Shown here: in pieces, positions 32,303-43,305 of the stretch
How the letters are laid out: each line of letters opens with the position of its first letter
Numbering within the stretch: the stretch's first letter is position 1
DNA from: Clitopilus passeckerianus
Taxonomy: Eukaryota > Basidiomycota > Agaricomycetes > Agaricales > Entolomataceae
Direction of reading: 5' to 3'
DNA: 64,000 nucleotides
Assembly (NCBI GenBank): GCA_944990035.1
Contig: CALYLX010000143.1
Coordinates: 496,001-560,000 of the forward strand
Notes under the pieces: model-generated
Seen by the model: the letters and a program-made list of their open reading frames with translations, nothing else
The model's database searches: none
What the model was told of the DNA's origin: nothing
Made by a program: the position numbers and the translations under genes

Positions 32303-32635
32303 ATGACTTACACAGTGCGCTGCATCGCTCGTGCTGCTCGCATTACACCCCTGACGTCTATTTCTCTTCAGGCTGGTACTCGTGTCTTTTTTTGGGCATC
32401 CAATTCCCAAGTTGTCTACGGAACGGTGGAGTCTACCAGTCGAATGCCTGATGTACGCCAATCAAAATTTATATCGTCCGAGCTTGCTGATACATGTCAT
32501 TCAGGGGACATTGGTACTGGTCATCAAGGAGGACGATGGCAAGACCGTCTCTCTGCCGTAGGTACTCCTAGCGCTACCTTTTGACATTTAATAACTCTTC
32601 GTTGCAGTGCCGCCGGCGTGACAAAAGTTAACTAG
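32303..32635 (+). CDS. Tiny 57-residue protein encoded by a four-exon gene
   Basis: The proposed exons are 32303-32314 (MTYT), 32372-32452, 32505-32557 and 32607-32635. All three introns have GT-AG ends and pyrimidine-rich acceptors (TTTCTCTTCAG, TCATTCAG, CTTCGTTGCAG). Joined, they give a compact beta-rich protein with GTRVFFWASNSQVVYGTVES, then GTLVLVIKEDDGKTVSLP and the end AAGVTKVN. The pattern of alternating strands around GTV and GKTVSLP resembles small Tudor/KOW-like fungal proteins, for example the hypervirulence-associated Tudor family; that is a guess. Without the first intron the N-terminus would be 19 residues longer and basic. The gene stands alone in a gene-poor region. Confidence 0.6.
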
Positions 32636-34011
32636 ACGAACGATCACTTCCCCTTCCACGATCGTTCTGTGGACTCGAGCGCTTGGCCGCCAGAACTTTT
32701 ATTTAATTTGTTTTGCATACATCGGACTTCCCAATGGACATGGACTACATCGTGTTTGATCTTCGATACATCTGAGATGCGAGAACATCATACGACCACG
32801 CTGCCACATGGTAGGTAGAGCCTACTTCCGAGACATATAAATATCGGAAATTAGAGTATGGGCTCTGGATTAGCTTGAATAACCTCAGGGATTTATCATA
32901 TCATTATTTCTCGCAATAGTTCTGATATCAGATGCATTCGATGTGCTCGAATAGACGCTAGGGTTCGAAGTTTCTCGTGGAAGTCGACCCAAACCATAAG
33001 ATTGGATTATTATCTGTACCCCATAATCCTCATGTGCTCTGCGAACCATACCCAAGGTTAGATCAAGGTACTGATAGGATAGTGTTGGATAGCACTAGCC
33101 TTCCGTGCCTGTAGGACAAGTCAAGGATGGCCAGGCCGGAGACGACAGGACATGCGGCACGTCAGAAAACCTCTATGGAGAGTCGTGTGCAAACTCACCC
33201 TTATCGAAAAAGATAATGCAGAGCAGGCATACGATTTTCCACCGAGAAAAGTGCTTTGAGAGGATTAAACATATCGTGAAGGGATGCCGACGCGATGACT
33301 TTGTCTATTTGGATGATCCCTGTTCAAGCTCACTTTCAAGAGTGATTCGGTCTAGGGCATCAGATATAAAGTCACGGATAGCCTTCAGGTCGCCTCTTCC
33401 ATTAAACAAGGGTACTCGTGTTCCTTTTCGGAGCGAGAAAGTTAGCTACTCGAATGAGCAGACTACCGAGTCGGATGTAGGGGGGAAGCAACATGATATC
33501 CTGCTGGACATGAAGGAACCTTTTCGCCTGACTAGCAGTCCAGAGCAAAGTCCAGATATTCAGACAGAGCAGGAACAGCAACCACCACGTTTCAGCCCTC
33601 TTACACGCACAGTTGTTGAAGGGTGTGTGGAGAAAACTTTTGCACAAGCATCGAGGATGTGCATGACCGGCCCGAAAAAAGCAACGCATGCTTCATGAAT
33701 CTGATGCATGGCGACTCCTTGATCCGGCGGTGGCGGGATTGCCGAGAAAGCTCGACTCCGACCAATGCCGACACCGATTTGTCAGTCCAATTAGGCTCAT
33801 ACGGGTTCTGTCGGGCTACTAAGAATCTCGAAAGAGTCACTGCGAAACCGCACCCCTCCGCACCGGTTCCTTTCTTTGACTCGACGGAGGAGGCTGAGCC
33901 AAGGATCTAAAAATAATTGCTGGATAAAATCTGCTTGAACCGCAATACTAAACTTGGCTATCTTGCTTCCTCAGCACTCGGTGTACCGTTAAGGGCCTCG
34001 ATAAACACTAC
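32636..34011. other. Gene-poor stretch; one long unrecognised open frame
   Basis: A 197-codon open frame at 33105-33698 begins with GTG and has no recognisable domain or fungal gene features around it. I do not call it. The end of this stretch is the promoter of the MFS gene at 34012. Confidence 0.35.
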
Positions 34012-35891
34012 ATGGCTTCCTCCGATCCTGTTGCCAGCGTGCACGAGGAAACTTCAAAGCCTCTGGATGCGCCAGGTTCTCAAAAGGCTGATGAGATTGG
34101 CCCATCCGGACCTGCTATCGAATTCAGCCGTGATCTCGGGATTATCCCTATACCAAGGCACCTCTGTTATAGCGAAGGCAGAATGTTCCACTTCGGGCTG
34201 GTTTTGAATTCATTCTTCGGAGTTGCGAGCACTTTCAGTGGGTCGTAGCTTGGTGTTTATTGCGTTGATGGACACTGACCAAGGATATCTACAGCGGTTG
34301 CCAATCTCTACTATTGTCAACCCCTATTGAGTAGGTCGCTCGCTTTGTGAAAGGTTACATGCCTAAAAAGGGTTACCCTAGTTCGATACTCTGAATCTTT
34401 CAATGTGACCTATAGCGAAGTGTCAAGGTGCGTAATTTGCATCACTTGTATTGGCGTTCAGAAGCTCAGTATGTACTCGCAGAATCCCGACCCTAGTGCA
34501 GGCTGGGTTCGTTTTTGCTGTCAGAAATGTGTTCAAAGTAAATAGGCTGATCGTTTCCCTTAGATATGCTACAGGATTGCTACTTATCACCCCTCTGGGT
34601 GACCTATTACGACGAAGACAACTCATCCTAATATTGATGACTGTATCAACCTGCCTAACCATAGGTTTAGCCGTCACCAACAATCTGATAGTGTTCGAGG
34701 TGCTATCGTTTCTAATAGGTGTAGTATCGGTCCCACCACAGATATTGCTACCTCTAGCCGCCGATCTAGCGCCTCCGGAAAGACGAGCATCCGCCATATC
34801 AGTCGTACTTTCAGGGCTCCTGTTCGGAATCCTCATAGCCCGTGTCTTGGCGGGAATTATCGCACAATATACCACATGGCGGGCCGTATACTACATGGCG
34901 ATTGGCGCTCAGGGAGCTGTCCTTCTTGGATGCTACCTCATGATACCCGACTACCCGTCCAAAAACAGGGATTTGACCTATTTCGACATTCTCTGGTCCA
35001 TGGCGAAATTCGCCGTGACCGAACCCCTCCTTGTCCAATCATGCCTCATCAACCTTGCTTCGAGTGCATGCTTCAGCAACTTCTGGGTCACGTTGACCTT
35101 CTTGCTAGGCGGGCCACCATACAATTACTCAACGTAAGATGGACCTCTCGCGTATTCAATCATAATTCTGACTCGGTGTCGAAAGGCTGGTAATAGGACT
35201 TTTCGGATTAGTCGGCATGTTTGGCGTCGCAATGGGTCCGATATGTGGGAGAGTCATCGATAAACTTGTACCATGGTATGCTGCGCTTTGCAGCATTCTT
35301 CTGGGAACATGTTTTCAAGCCATACAAACTGGGGCTGGTGGCGTCCATATTGCCGCGGTAGTAATCGCGGTTCTAGGCTTGGACCTGTTCCGTCAGACTC
35401 TTCAAGTTTCTCTTTCAACAGCAGTTTTTGGGTGCGTTACATGTTTCACACGGAGAGTAATTTCTGACAACACGAGCAGCATCTCGGCCCCCGCGCGAGC
35501 ACGACTGAATGCTCTAATGATTCTCTCGGTAATTACGTTCAGCGAACATACCACCCTGTTTTATCTCATTTTATTTCCGTAGCTTTTCATTGGCCAAGTA
35601 ATGGGGACCTCCGTGGGCACGATGGTGTTCCTACAACATGGATGGCGTGCTTCAGCCGGACTTAATCTCGCATGGCTTGGCTTCCAGCTCTTCGTGCTGC
35701 TATTGCGAGGGCCCCACGTCAAACGCTTCACATGGCTGGGTTATGAAGGAGGACTCGAGGCTCGGAAGTCGGTAGTTGATGCGAGGGATTTAAGTGAAAA
35801 ATCATCTCCTTCAACGACGATTTCTCCTGATCAAGGTGCCACTGAGAGGCGTAGAAGCTCGGAGAAGCTGGATGAGAAGGCAGAAGTCTGA
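34012..35891 (+). CDS. MFS transporter (YnfM-like group)
   Basis: This membrane carrier of the major facilitator superfamily is unlike the DHA1 protein at 3157-5080. After a 65-residue cytosolic N-terminus (MASSDPVASVHEETSKP), helix 1 includes FGLVLNSFFGVASTFS. The next exon gives VANLYYCQPLL, a run common in bacterial YnfM-type permeases and their fungal relatives. Later come FNVTYSEVSRIPTLVQAGYA, LLLITPLGDLLRRRQLI (the motif A loop with DLLRRR), ISVVLSGLLFGILIARVLAG, WRAVYYMAIG and a C-terminal half with GRVIDKLVPWYAALCSILLG. The last 60 residues are a polar cytosolic tail. Introns near 34244-34295, 34331-34395, 34430-34482, 34507-34563, 35136-35190 and 35432-35479 are needed. The substrate is unknown. 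Confidence 0.82.
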
Positions 35892-36759
35892 CCTGGCGAC
35901 TCTTTGTTATCGATATCATAGACTAGACTGAGGGATATTCCGTAGAGTACATGTTACCTGGAACATCTCCAATTATACAAAGTGAACCAGGTAATGCCTG
36001 GGCGGAACTAATAAAGACGTCAATGCAGGCAGAAATACATGTGGTCTACTGTTCTTGGGGGTCCATTGCATAGACAGCGGCCAAATGGAACCTGCTTCCG
36101 GTCACTGCGAACATTAATATCACCCTGGGTTCCATGCCTCGGAAACGTCGCCTGAAGTTTCAGGCAAGTCCACCCGAAAACGAAGCACATTCACCTTCAT
36201 GTCAGTCCTTCTACCAGGGCGCCACCAAGTATTTCACTATCGTGATGATCGCCAACTGTTGCCTTATTCGTTCAAGCTATGCACCCACAAACACATTGCA
36301 AGGGATTCGGTCCGGTGGGTCCTGCAATGACGGTCTAGACGTCAGTGGATATATTATAGGCGCTCTACTAGGACACTTCAGCTTACAGGGCCTCAACAGC
36401 TTTCAATGCACAGACTCAGTGCAGAACTACTGTTCAAACGTTCCCGGGTGACTTATAATCTCATTCATTTCTTTCGAATCACAGAATTCGGCATCGTGTC
36501 ATCAAGTCCAATGTATCTATCGATTGGAGGATCAGAGATCGCCCTCTACGTCCATGAAATCGAGCATGGTCTTACCATTTTCCAAACAGTGCTTGAAATC
36601 GAGAAACACCTCTAACTGATCTGGGCATCTCATGTCCTCAGGATCTTTTCCTGCACCACAACACCCGGACTTCATACGGAAAGAGGCAAATTCATTGGCA
36701 AGTAAGGACTATGACAGTTAGATCGAACAGGATATGTGTTTCACGATAGTGGCGCCAGC
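35892..36759. other. Intergenic region; no gene seen
   Basis: These 870 bp lie between the MFS gene and the 3' end of the first DUF4139 gene. A 105-codon plus-strand frame at 36134-36451 has no recognisable features. Confidence 0.4.
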
Positions 36760-38805
36760 TTATGGATAACATACAGCAAGCATCAGGCCAGCAATGTCGG
36801 TCTTGGGTGGAACTGTGACTTCCCATTGCAAAGTAAGATTGGTCTTACCTTGCGCAGGAATCGAGCAGACCCAATTGAACTTCCCAGTCTTGCCTAAAGT
36901 CTCCACGTTCGCGTCCAAGTCGTCTGCACCATCCCACATCGCATTAACGCCCTTCGTGATCGTCACCGGCCGCCTGGCCATGTCAGGGGAGATGCCATTC
37001 GTGCCCGAAGGCGCGCTGAGGGTTGGGTTGACATGCTTCACTTGAATTTGTGAATCTTCAGAAATGGGGAACTGATCGATTATCTTGACACCATCGACAG
37101 GAATCGCTTTCGTGTTGTGGACCGTGATGTTCTGGGTAAAGACGTGGTGGACTGTCTTGTTGTAGAAACCGCTCTGTCCCTGTTTCCTCGTCTGTGGGTG
37201 GTATGTGACACGAATGGAAGGGTCCAAGCTAAATCGGTGTCAGCGATAATGGTGCAAATCACACGACATGAATCGAACTCACCCGAGAGGGATGTCGAAG
37301 CTCTCCTCCGGGTTTACGGCTGGGACACCAGTTCTCGCCACAAAACTTCCGTCGATGTACACGCTGCTATTCCCTCTTAATAGTGTATATTGGGAGTTGT
37401 TCTTGATCTTGGCCTGTGGACATTGCTCAGCTCGCGTTTCAGTCATTGCGAGGGCTCACTTACGTTCAAACGGGTTTTCGTATCCTTCTTAGGAACGCAA
37501 ACCCAGGTCATGGTTGCAGATAACTTGAGGTCCGCAATCGTCACCTTGTGAGCAGCTCCATCGCTGGGGATGCTGATCATGCCAGGAACTTGGAAGGTAG
37601 CACTGACATTGCCTTTGGAAGATACGTTAGCTTCCCTTGTGACCATGGCTGGAGCGTCATCCAAGTGTACGCTCGCCATGGCCCTGGTTCTTCTTTGAAT
37701 AGGAGGTGATGGTGCTCCAGGAGCCATCGGTGGAGGCGGAGACGGAAGCATCGTGGGCATCATACCAGGCATCATACCAGGCATCATGGTAACAGGCCGC
37801 TGCAACGAGAGTGTCCACGGTTCGAGCTTGGGCATTTCGACGCCAAAGGTGGGAGTGGCAGTTTCGAGTATAAGGGGCACATCCTTCCAGTCCTTAGCGT
37901 CGAGGGCCAATCATCAGCGACAAGTCAATCTTTCGAGTGTATCAACTTACTTCGCCAGTATTCTGGATGATAGAGGCTTTGTAGCTCAGGACCACTGGTT
38001 GGTCTTTGGTTTGCATATTGACTCGGATATCGTAGAGCGCGGTCCAAGAAGCACTGTTAACGGCTGTAGAGGAAAGATTCAGTTCGAATGATGCTGTGGC
38101 TGGGAACACCGTGACTGACCGTAGATCAACGTCAGTTGGACCTCCCCTTCCTCATCTGAGAATACGCCGATAGTTGCGCGACGAGTCAACTTCTCGTTGT
38201 ATTCTTTAAAGTTGGCCACCAGGCGATGACGTTCTACATTCAGTTCCTCATCTATCTTGGCTCTCTCTGCCTCCAGATCAAGCAAGCGCAGGTCCAGCTC
38301 CTCCGCAGTCGAATCGTACCCCTTCATAACATCAGACAACTTCGATATTTCGATATGTTGGACATGCAGCGTAGCCAGATATGTTTCGACAGACGAAATG
38401 GATTTCTTGCACCTGTCAACCGCCTTCTGAACACGTTCCTTCTTGGCAAGTAGCTCAGTCAAAGCTGGAGAGGAAGTGGGGGCGACAGGACGAGGAATCC
38501 AAGAAACAGTGACGTCTTGAATTGTAGCAGTTCCTCTTCCTTCAACTCTGGGTACAGTGAGCCCGAGACTTGGGAAATACGTAGTGAATGAGTACTTACC
38601 TTAGGGAGTGCTCGTCTAGAACGCCCGGAAGCCCATTGATGACCACTTCATTCTGGCCAGCTTTGAGGTTGACTTTAAAAATGCGAATAATTTCTGCTCT
38701 TCCAGAGTATACGCTGATGCCAGAAATCTTGCTATTCTTGACCGAAGACAATTCGACCGAGTTGACTGGGTACAAGGGCGGATCATGCTCGTTGGAAGAA
38801 GACAT
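36760..38805 (-). CDS. DUF4140/DUF4139 protein (mucoidy-inhibitor-A-like), copy A
   Basis: This protein belongs to the TIGR02231/F37C4.5 family, whose biochemical function is unknown. The N-terminal DUF4140 part contains ISGISVYSGRAEIIRIFKV and LKAGQNEVVINGLPGVLDE. A coiled coil follows (ELLAKKERVQKAVDRCKK through DLEAERAKIDEEL), then DUF4139 with AVNSASWTALYDIRVNMQ and DWKDVPLILETATPTF. A Met/Pro tract of repeated PGMM units sits at 37740-37800. Later come VPGMISIPSDGAAHKVTI, NNSQYTLLRGNSSVYIDGSF, DPSIRVTYHPQTRKQGQSG and the C-terminal beta block FNWVCSIPAQGKTNLTLQWE. Short introns separate these blocks. The start at 38805 opens MSSSNEHDPPLYP. A second copy lies 4.5 kb away in the same orientation beyond an E2 enzyme gene. 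The proteins are predicted soluble, without signal peptide. Confidence 0.85.
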
Positions 38806-41800
38806 ATCGGGAGGCTAACTGGTGGTAACTGTAGCCCTCAGACGAAATTGCGGGGTAATAAGAGAGCTCGGAAGCGTACGCAGTTCATGACACTGGTGTA
38901 GTCATGGCTGTGAATGCCATTGCTACGGCTGTGCACTCTAATTTCCCATGTTTGCTCGGAATGTTCCTCTGTGGGCGCCTAATCCAGTAGCGATGATCAT
39001 CAAGACAAATTACATACATTGCCATTGTTTTGGCTCTCAAAAGTCGGAAGGCGAGCTCGACTGCAAAGTTTCTGCAGCTTTACATTGCCCTTGGAATTGG
39101 TCTGAACCCAGTATCACTAGAGCTACCAGCGATTTGTGGATTCTCATGGCCGATTTCCCACCTAGTCGGAACCAGGACTCAGGTGCTATTCTCAGGCTGC
39201 AGCGCTGCCATACACATGTCAATGGGCCAGATATCGGCATGGGCGCGACATTCGAAGGTACAGCACAGCCCGCCCACCATCATAGTTGTTTATCCGCGCA
39301 CCCATATCAATTTGGTTGGAGAATGGAGGAAAACTGCGCGTCAAATCCGTGGTCGAATCGCCAAGATAAGGATACAGCGTTCTTCATGGAACCTCTGCCA
39401 GGCAAACGATCAGCTTTACCTTATTGGACTCCATATACAGGTTCAGGCTTAGTAACTAGCTTTTTGCGAAACTTTAGTCCCTGAGTAGCACCCCAAGTCA
39501 TTTGATCACAGCAGAGGGACATTTCACCGGGTGTGGCGAGCCTAGTCTTCAATGCGACCTTGATCGAACTGAGTCGTCGGCTGACAATGAGGGAGCCTGC
39601 CTTACGTAAAGCCTCTCAGGTACAGCTCATACCACCATAGGCAAGAGAACAAACACGCTTCTGCCCATCCTCACGTTGAGGAGTGGGTTTTCTAGCAAGT
39701 CAGTTATGCAAGGAAGTCTTATGCTTGCCGGAAGGCCTCTGGAAGATCTCGAAAACACAAAAGATATTCTATGGCGGGAAACCCCATATCTTGTATGAAC
39801 TCTCACCGAAGACGCCCCCACATCAATTCTCCACACGCCTTGAGGAAGCTGGAGCTGCAGTGGACCCTTCAAGATAGCTTAAATGTCCAGTCTACTCGGT
39901 GCATCTTGCTCTAAACCAGTTTTGGGACCACAAAGCACGACATTACTCATTCAAATGTTCAAACGCTCGATATACCTTATGCAGCGATGCTTCAGGTCAA
40001 GGTCCACCTGAAGTAGTGGAGTCCATTACTGAAACGGTCGAGTGTGGGGAATGAGTGATCTTCAACGGAACAATTGCCGGCAATTCGCTTGCTTTTATTC
40101 CGTTTTCGACGTATCTGCTCCTCAACGAGCCCGAAGCGGTCGAAATTTGGCAAATGTATTACCGATGAGGGCCTGGTTATCTCTCACAGTTCCCTATCTT
40201 GTGATACACCTTGTCAGAAACGATGTCATACTTTATCTCTGGAGCTTGACTCTAACCCCCGTGTGTCCTTCAATTACACTACGAGCCAGGGTCTCGGTCC
40301 TGAGGAACAATTCAATTTAAACTAGTCGGAAAACTCATTCCGTCTGTGGACTACGACAGTGGAAACGAAACGGCAAGCCTTCACTTTGGAACTTCTCCCA
40401 GCGTTGAGCCTTATTTCTCGGCCGCCAGAGAGCCACGTTCACGATCAAAGGTTTCGCAAGACTGCATGCGTTTTCAATCGATATCGGCAGCTCGGCGCCT
40501 AAAAACACAAGGAAAACGCATGTTTCCTGTCGAGCTGAGTTGAATTTCCTCAAGGCTGATGTATGATCGTGATTCAAATCACGGACGCTTTATTCCAATG
40601 AATTTCTGCCTTCCAACAACGCAGGAACAAACGTTCGCTCAGAACCCTGGATGTGGTGGCTCATTGACGGCTGCATGTACACGTCTTCGGGTACGCACAT
40701 TGAGTCTAGGTGTGATTTTTGACAAATCATTGTCAGGGTTCTTGTGAGGAAGACTACCACGATAACTACGCCTCGGAAAATTCCAGTTTAATTGTCCGGA
40801 AATCGCACCGATAATCGTTCGATGACTTCTGATGGGAACACCTTTCACATTGCCCAAAAATCTCGCGATCTTTCCGAGCTTTAAGGTTTTCCATTGCCGG
40901 CGTAGCTCCTTTCGGCACGTCTGGAAAGCTTTGAGAGCCCTCCCTTGCCGCGAAGCAAGGAATTCGCGTCAGTGATGTCATGTTCGACCTCCGAACACAT
41001 CCAATAACTCGGCAACATCAGTACGTCCAGCTATTCTATTATTTCTTACTTACTACTTGAATAATCGTCTAGAGTGGCGCACAGGGCGCCGGGACAACCC
41101 ACAGCATGCGCTGCGAGCCTAATAGATGGAGTTAGCAGGTATCAGCATTGGTTAGCGGTTAATACCGTTTCGTGTGGCGACTCGCCATCGCCTGATGGAG
41201 AATGGAAATAAGAAAGGAATATCCCTTTCTCACTTTGTTACTCAAGTTCCGGGTCCCTATCGATATCAACAAACGAAAGAGCTAAACCGTAACCGACTGA
41301 CGAAATTTCTTTGTCCGCCAACCGGCAATCTGCATAGCCCCTCTCCTGAACGATATAAAATCTCGCCATTTTATTGTCTTTTACTTCAGAATCCCTTCAC
41401 CTCTCTTCTCTCTCGACTGCTTGGGTGGGAAACACTTTGAGGCCCTGCCATTGGCGAGCTGAAAGCTGTTGCTATCCACACCCTTGTACGTCTTCGGTTC
41501 TGAGCGCGGTTCAGGTTGCTCCACCCTCTCGTGACTATGAACAATGGTTCTGTGGGTATCTGCGCTGAGTCCAGCATGGAATCTCAATCATTGTTCATAG
41601 TCAAAATTCCAGCAGAGGGTGGAGCATCCGATTTACTTGCCTCAGGCTGAAGACTACGGCAGACGATACTTCGGCACACTCAAATCTACTTTTTTTTCGC
41701 GCTAAGTGGTTCACTCCATATGATTTATTTCTGGAATTCTTGGCTGACGCACAATCATCATTAGTTGCTATAGACACTTCGTTAAACGCCGGTTCTGATC

Positions 41801-42417
41801 TTTCTATCTACACGTAGTACTTTCGTAGATCTACAGTACTTCCAATTGCTTGTATCTCTGTAGCAACGAATCGCATGCATGCTCAATTGTAACAATAACG
41901 GTGCGGATTTTGTACGTCATATTGGCTGGATCAGCCTTGGTATGTTTTCGGTACCTGAGCTAAGATGTTTTCCATTGGCCATACGAAGCTTAGGCCTTGC
42001 TTTTGATCCCGATTTCTTCCGTCACGTTGCAATGTGGATTTATTCTCACCACACGGCGACGCTGACTCGGGCAATTCTGAGGATCGTCGGTGACTACACA
42101 GTAATGGATTCCACGACTCCCGGACGAATCTGCACGCTGGGATAAGGTGCCCGAAGTTTCTCTCATTCACCTCGATACACCCACCATTTCGGCGCAGCGC
42201 TAGCTTCCCGAATGGAAAACAGCCAAATGAACGCCCGCTGACAGTTTTGATAAAACTGGGCATCGGCTTTCGGCAAGATCTGCGAAATGTCGTGAGCTTA
42301 CATCAGCTTGTCGTTATTCCCTTTGGCCGCACCTGCATCGAGTTCAACAACCTTCTCCCTCGACCGTACCATAGCTTCGTGCTAGAGACTCGTATAACGG
42401 CTCTAACATGTCGGATG
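38806..42417. other. Gene-poor 3.6 kb stretch with a foldback repeat
   Basis: No intact gene is visible. Overlapping frames at 38948-39484 give weak, frame-shifted coding-like sequence that I cannot assign. A 110-nt inverted repeat lies at 41517-41626 and is listed separately. No RT, transposase or tRNA signature was found. Confidence 0.4.
41517..41626. repeat. Foldback (inverted-repeat) sequence, two-part stem
   Basis: TGCTCCACCCTCT (41517-41529) pairs with AGAGGGTGGAGCA (41614-41626). GACTATGAACAATG (41533-41546) pairs with CATTGTTCATAGTC (41589-41602). Together they make 27 perfect pairs with an asymmetric internal loop (3 versus 11 nt) and a 42-nt apical loop. This could be a MITE-like remnant or a hairpin RNA precursor. 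Confidence 0.75.
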
Positions 42418-43221
42418 CACGCCTAAGAAGAGTCAATAAGGAGATTGCAGGTTGGTTATACTTCGCGATCATCATCAGCAAATGTGCTAAGCGCTCGGCC
42501 AGATTGCAAGAATGACAAGGTCTCGAACATCAAGATCGAGCTCATCGACTCGAGTCCTTTTCATCTGAAAGGTACCTTTCCAGGTCCTGAAGGAACGCCG
42601 TACGAGGGCGGAACCTATGAAGTGGTGCGTTTGACCTATCAGCGGCTCGCGGGAGTGACATCAGGCTCACTCGCACAACATCTAGGACATTGTAATCCCT
42701 GAAGGCTACCCATTCCAACCCGTCAAGATGAAGTTTATTACTCGAGTTTATCATCCCAACATCTCTTCCCAGACTGGTGCCATCTGTCTTGACATCCTCA
42801 AAGATGCCTGGTCGCCAGTTCTCACCCTCAAATCGACGTTGATCTCGCTTCAGAGTCTGCTTTGCTCACCGGAGCCGAATGATCCTCAGGATGCAGAAGT
42901 TGCCAAGCACTATACGACGAGTAGAGCTGGCTTCGAGCACACGGCGAGAGAGTGGGCGCGGCAGTACGCCGGCGCGAGGTCGAAAGGCGAACCAGTTGAA
43001 ACGGATCCTATCAAGTTGGCCGGCTTGGATCATGCACATGTGAAGAACTTCACAGACATGGGCTTCTCGCAGGCAAAGGTGGTAAGTATCTTATTACAAT
43101 TCCCACCTGTCGATGAGTTGCTCACTGCTCACAGATCGAAGTTTTGTCACGACTGAATTACCGTGGTTCAAACGTGTCCAACGTATCAGAAGACAGTGTT
43201 GTAGAGGCCCTCGTATCGTAA
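42418..43221 (+). CDS. Ubiquitin-conjugating enzyme E2, UBE2K/Ubc1 type with C-terminal UBA
   Basis: This E2 carries ubiquitin as a thioester and, in the Ubc1/UBE2K class, extends Lys48-linked chains using a C-terminal UBA domain. The first exon encodes MSDARLRRVNKEIA. After introns come IELIDSSPFHLKGTFPGPEG, TPYEGGTYEV and IVIPEGYPFQPVKMKFITRV, then YHPNIS (the HPN motif) and the catalytic cysteine in GAICLDILKDAWSP. LLCSPEPNDPQDAEVAKHY completes the UBC fold. After a linker (PVETDPIKLAG), the UBA domain is HVKNFTDMGFSQAKV, joined across the last intron to IEVLSRLNYRGSNV and SEDSVVEALVS. Three introns are present: near 42453, between GGTYEV and DIVIPEG at about 42624-42686, and after QAKV near 43083. 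All catalytic features are intact. The gene lies between two DUF4139 paralogues and converges with copy B. Confidence 0.92.
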
Positions 43222-43305
43222 TCTTTGCCAGATGTTTGTTTGCTTGGGTGACTTGATCATGTATTATTAGCGACAATAAAACATTCTGTACACCTCTACT
43301 AAAAC

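Noticed and set aside
33105..33698. 197-codon plus-strand open frame
   Set aside because: It starts at GTG, shows no recognisable motif, has no introns unlike neighbouring genes, and overlaps an equally featureless minus-strand frame.
38948..39484. Overlapping open frames with vaguely F-box-like words
   Set aside because: The resemblance needs frame changes at will, and no splice sites join the pieces convincingly.
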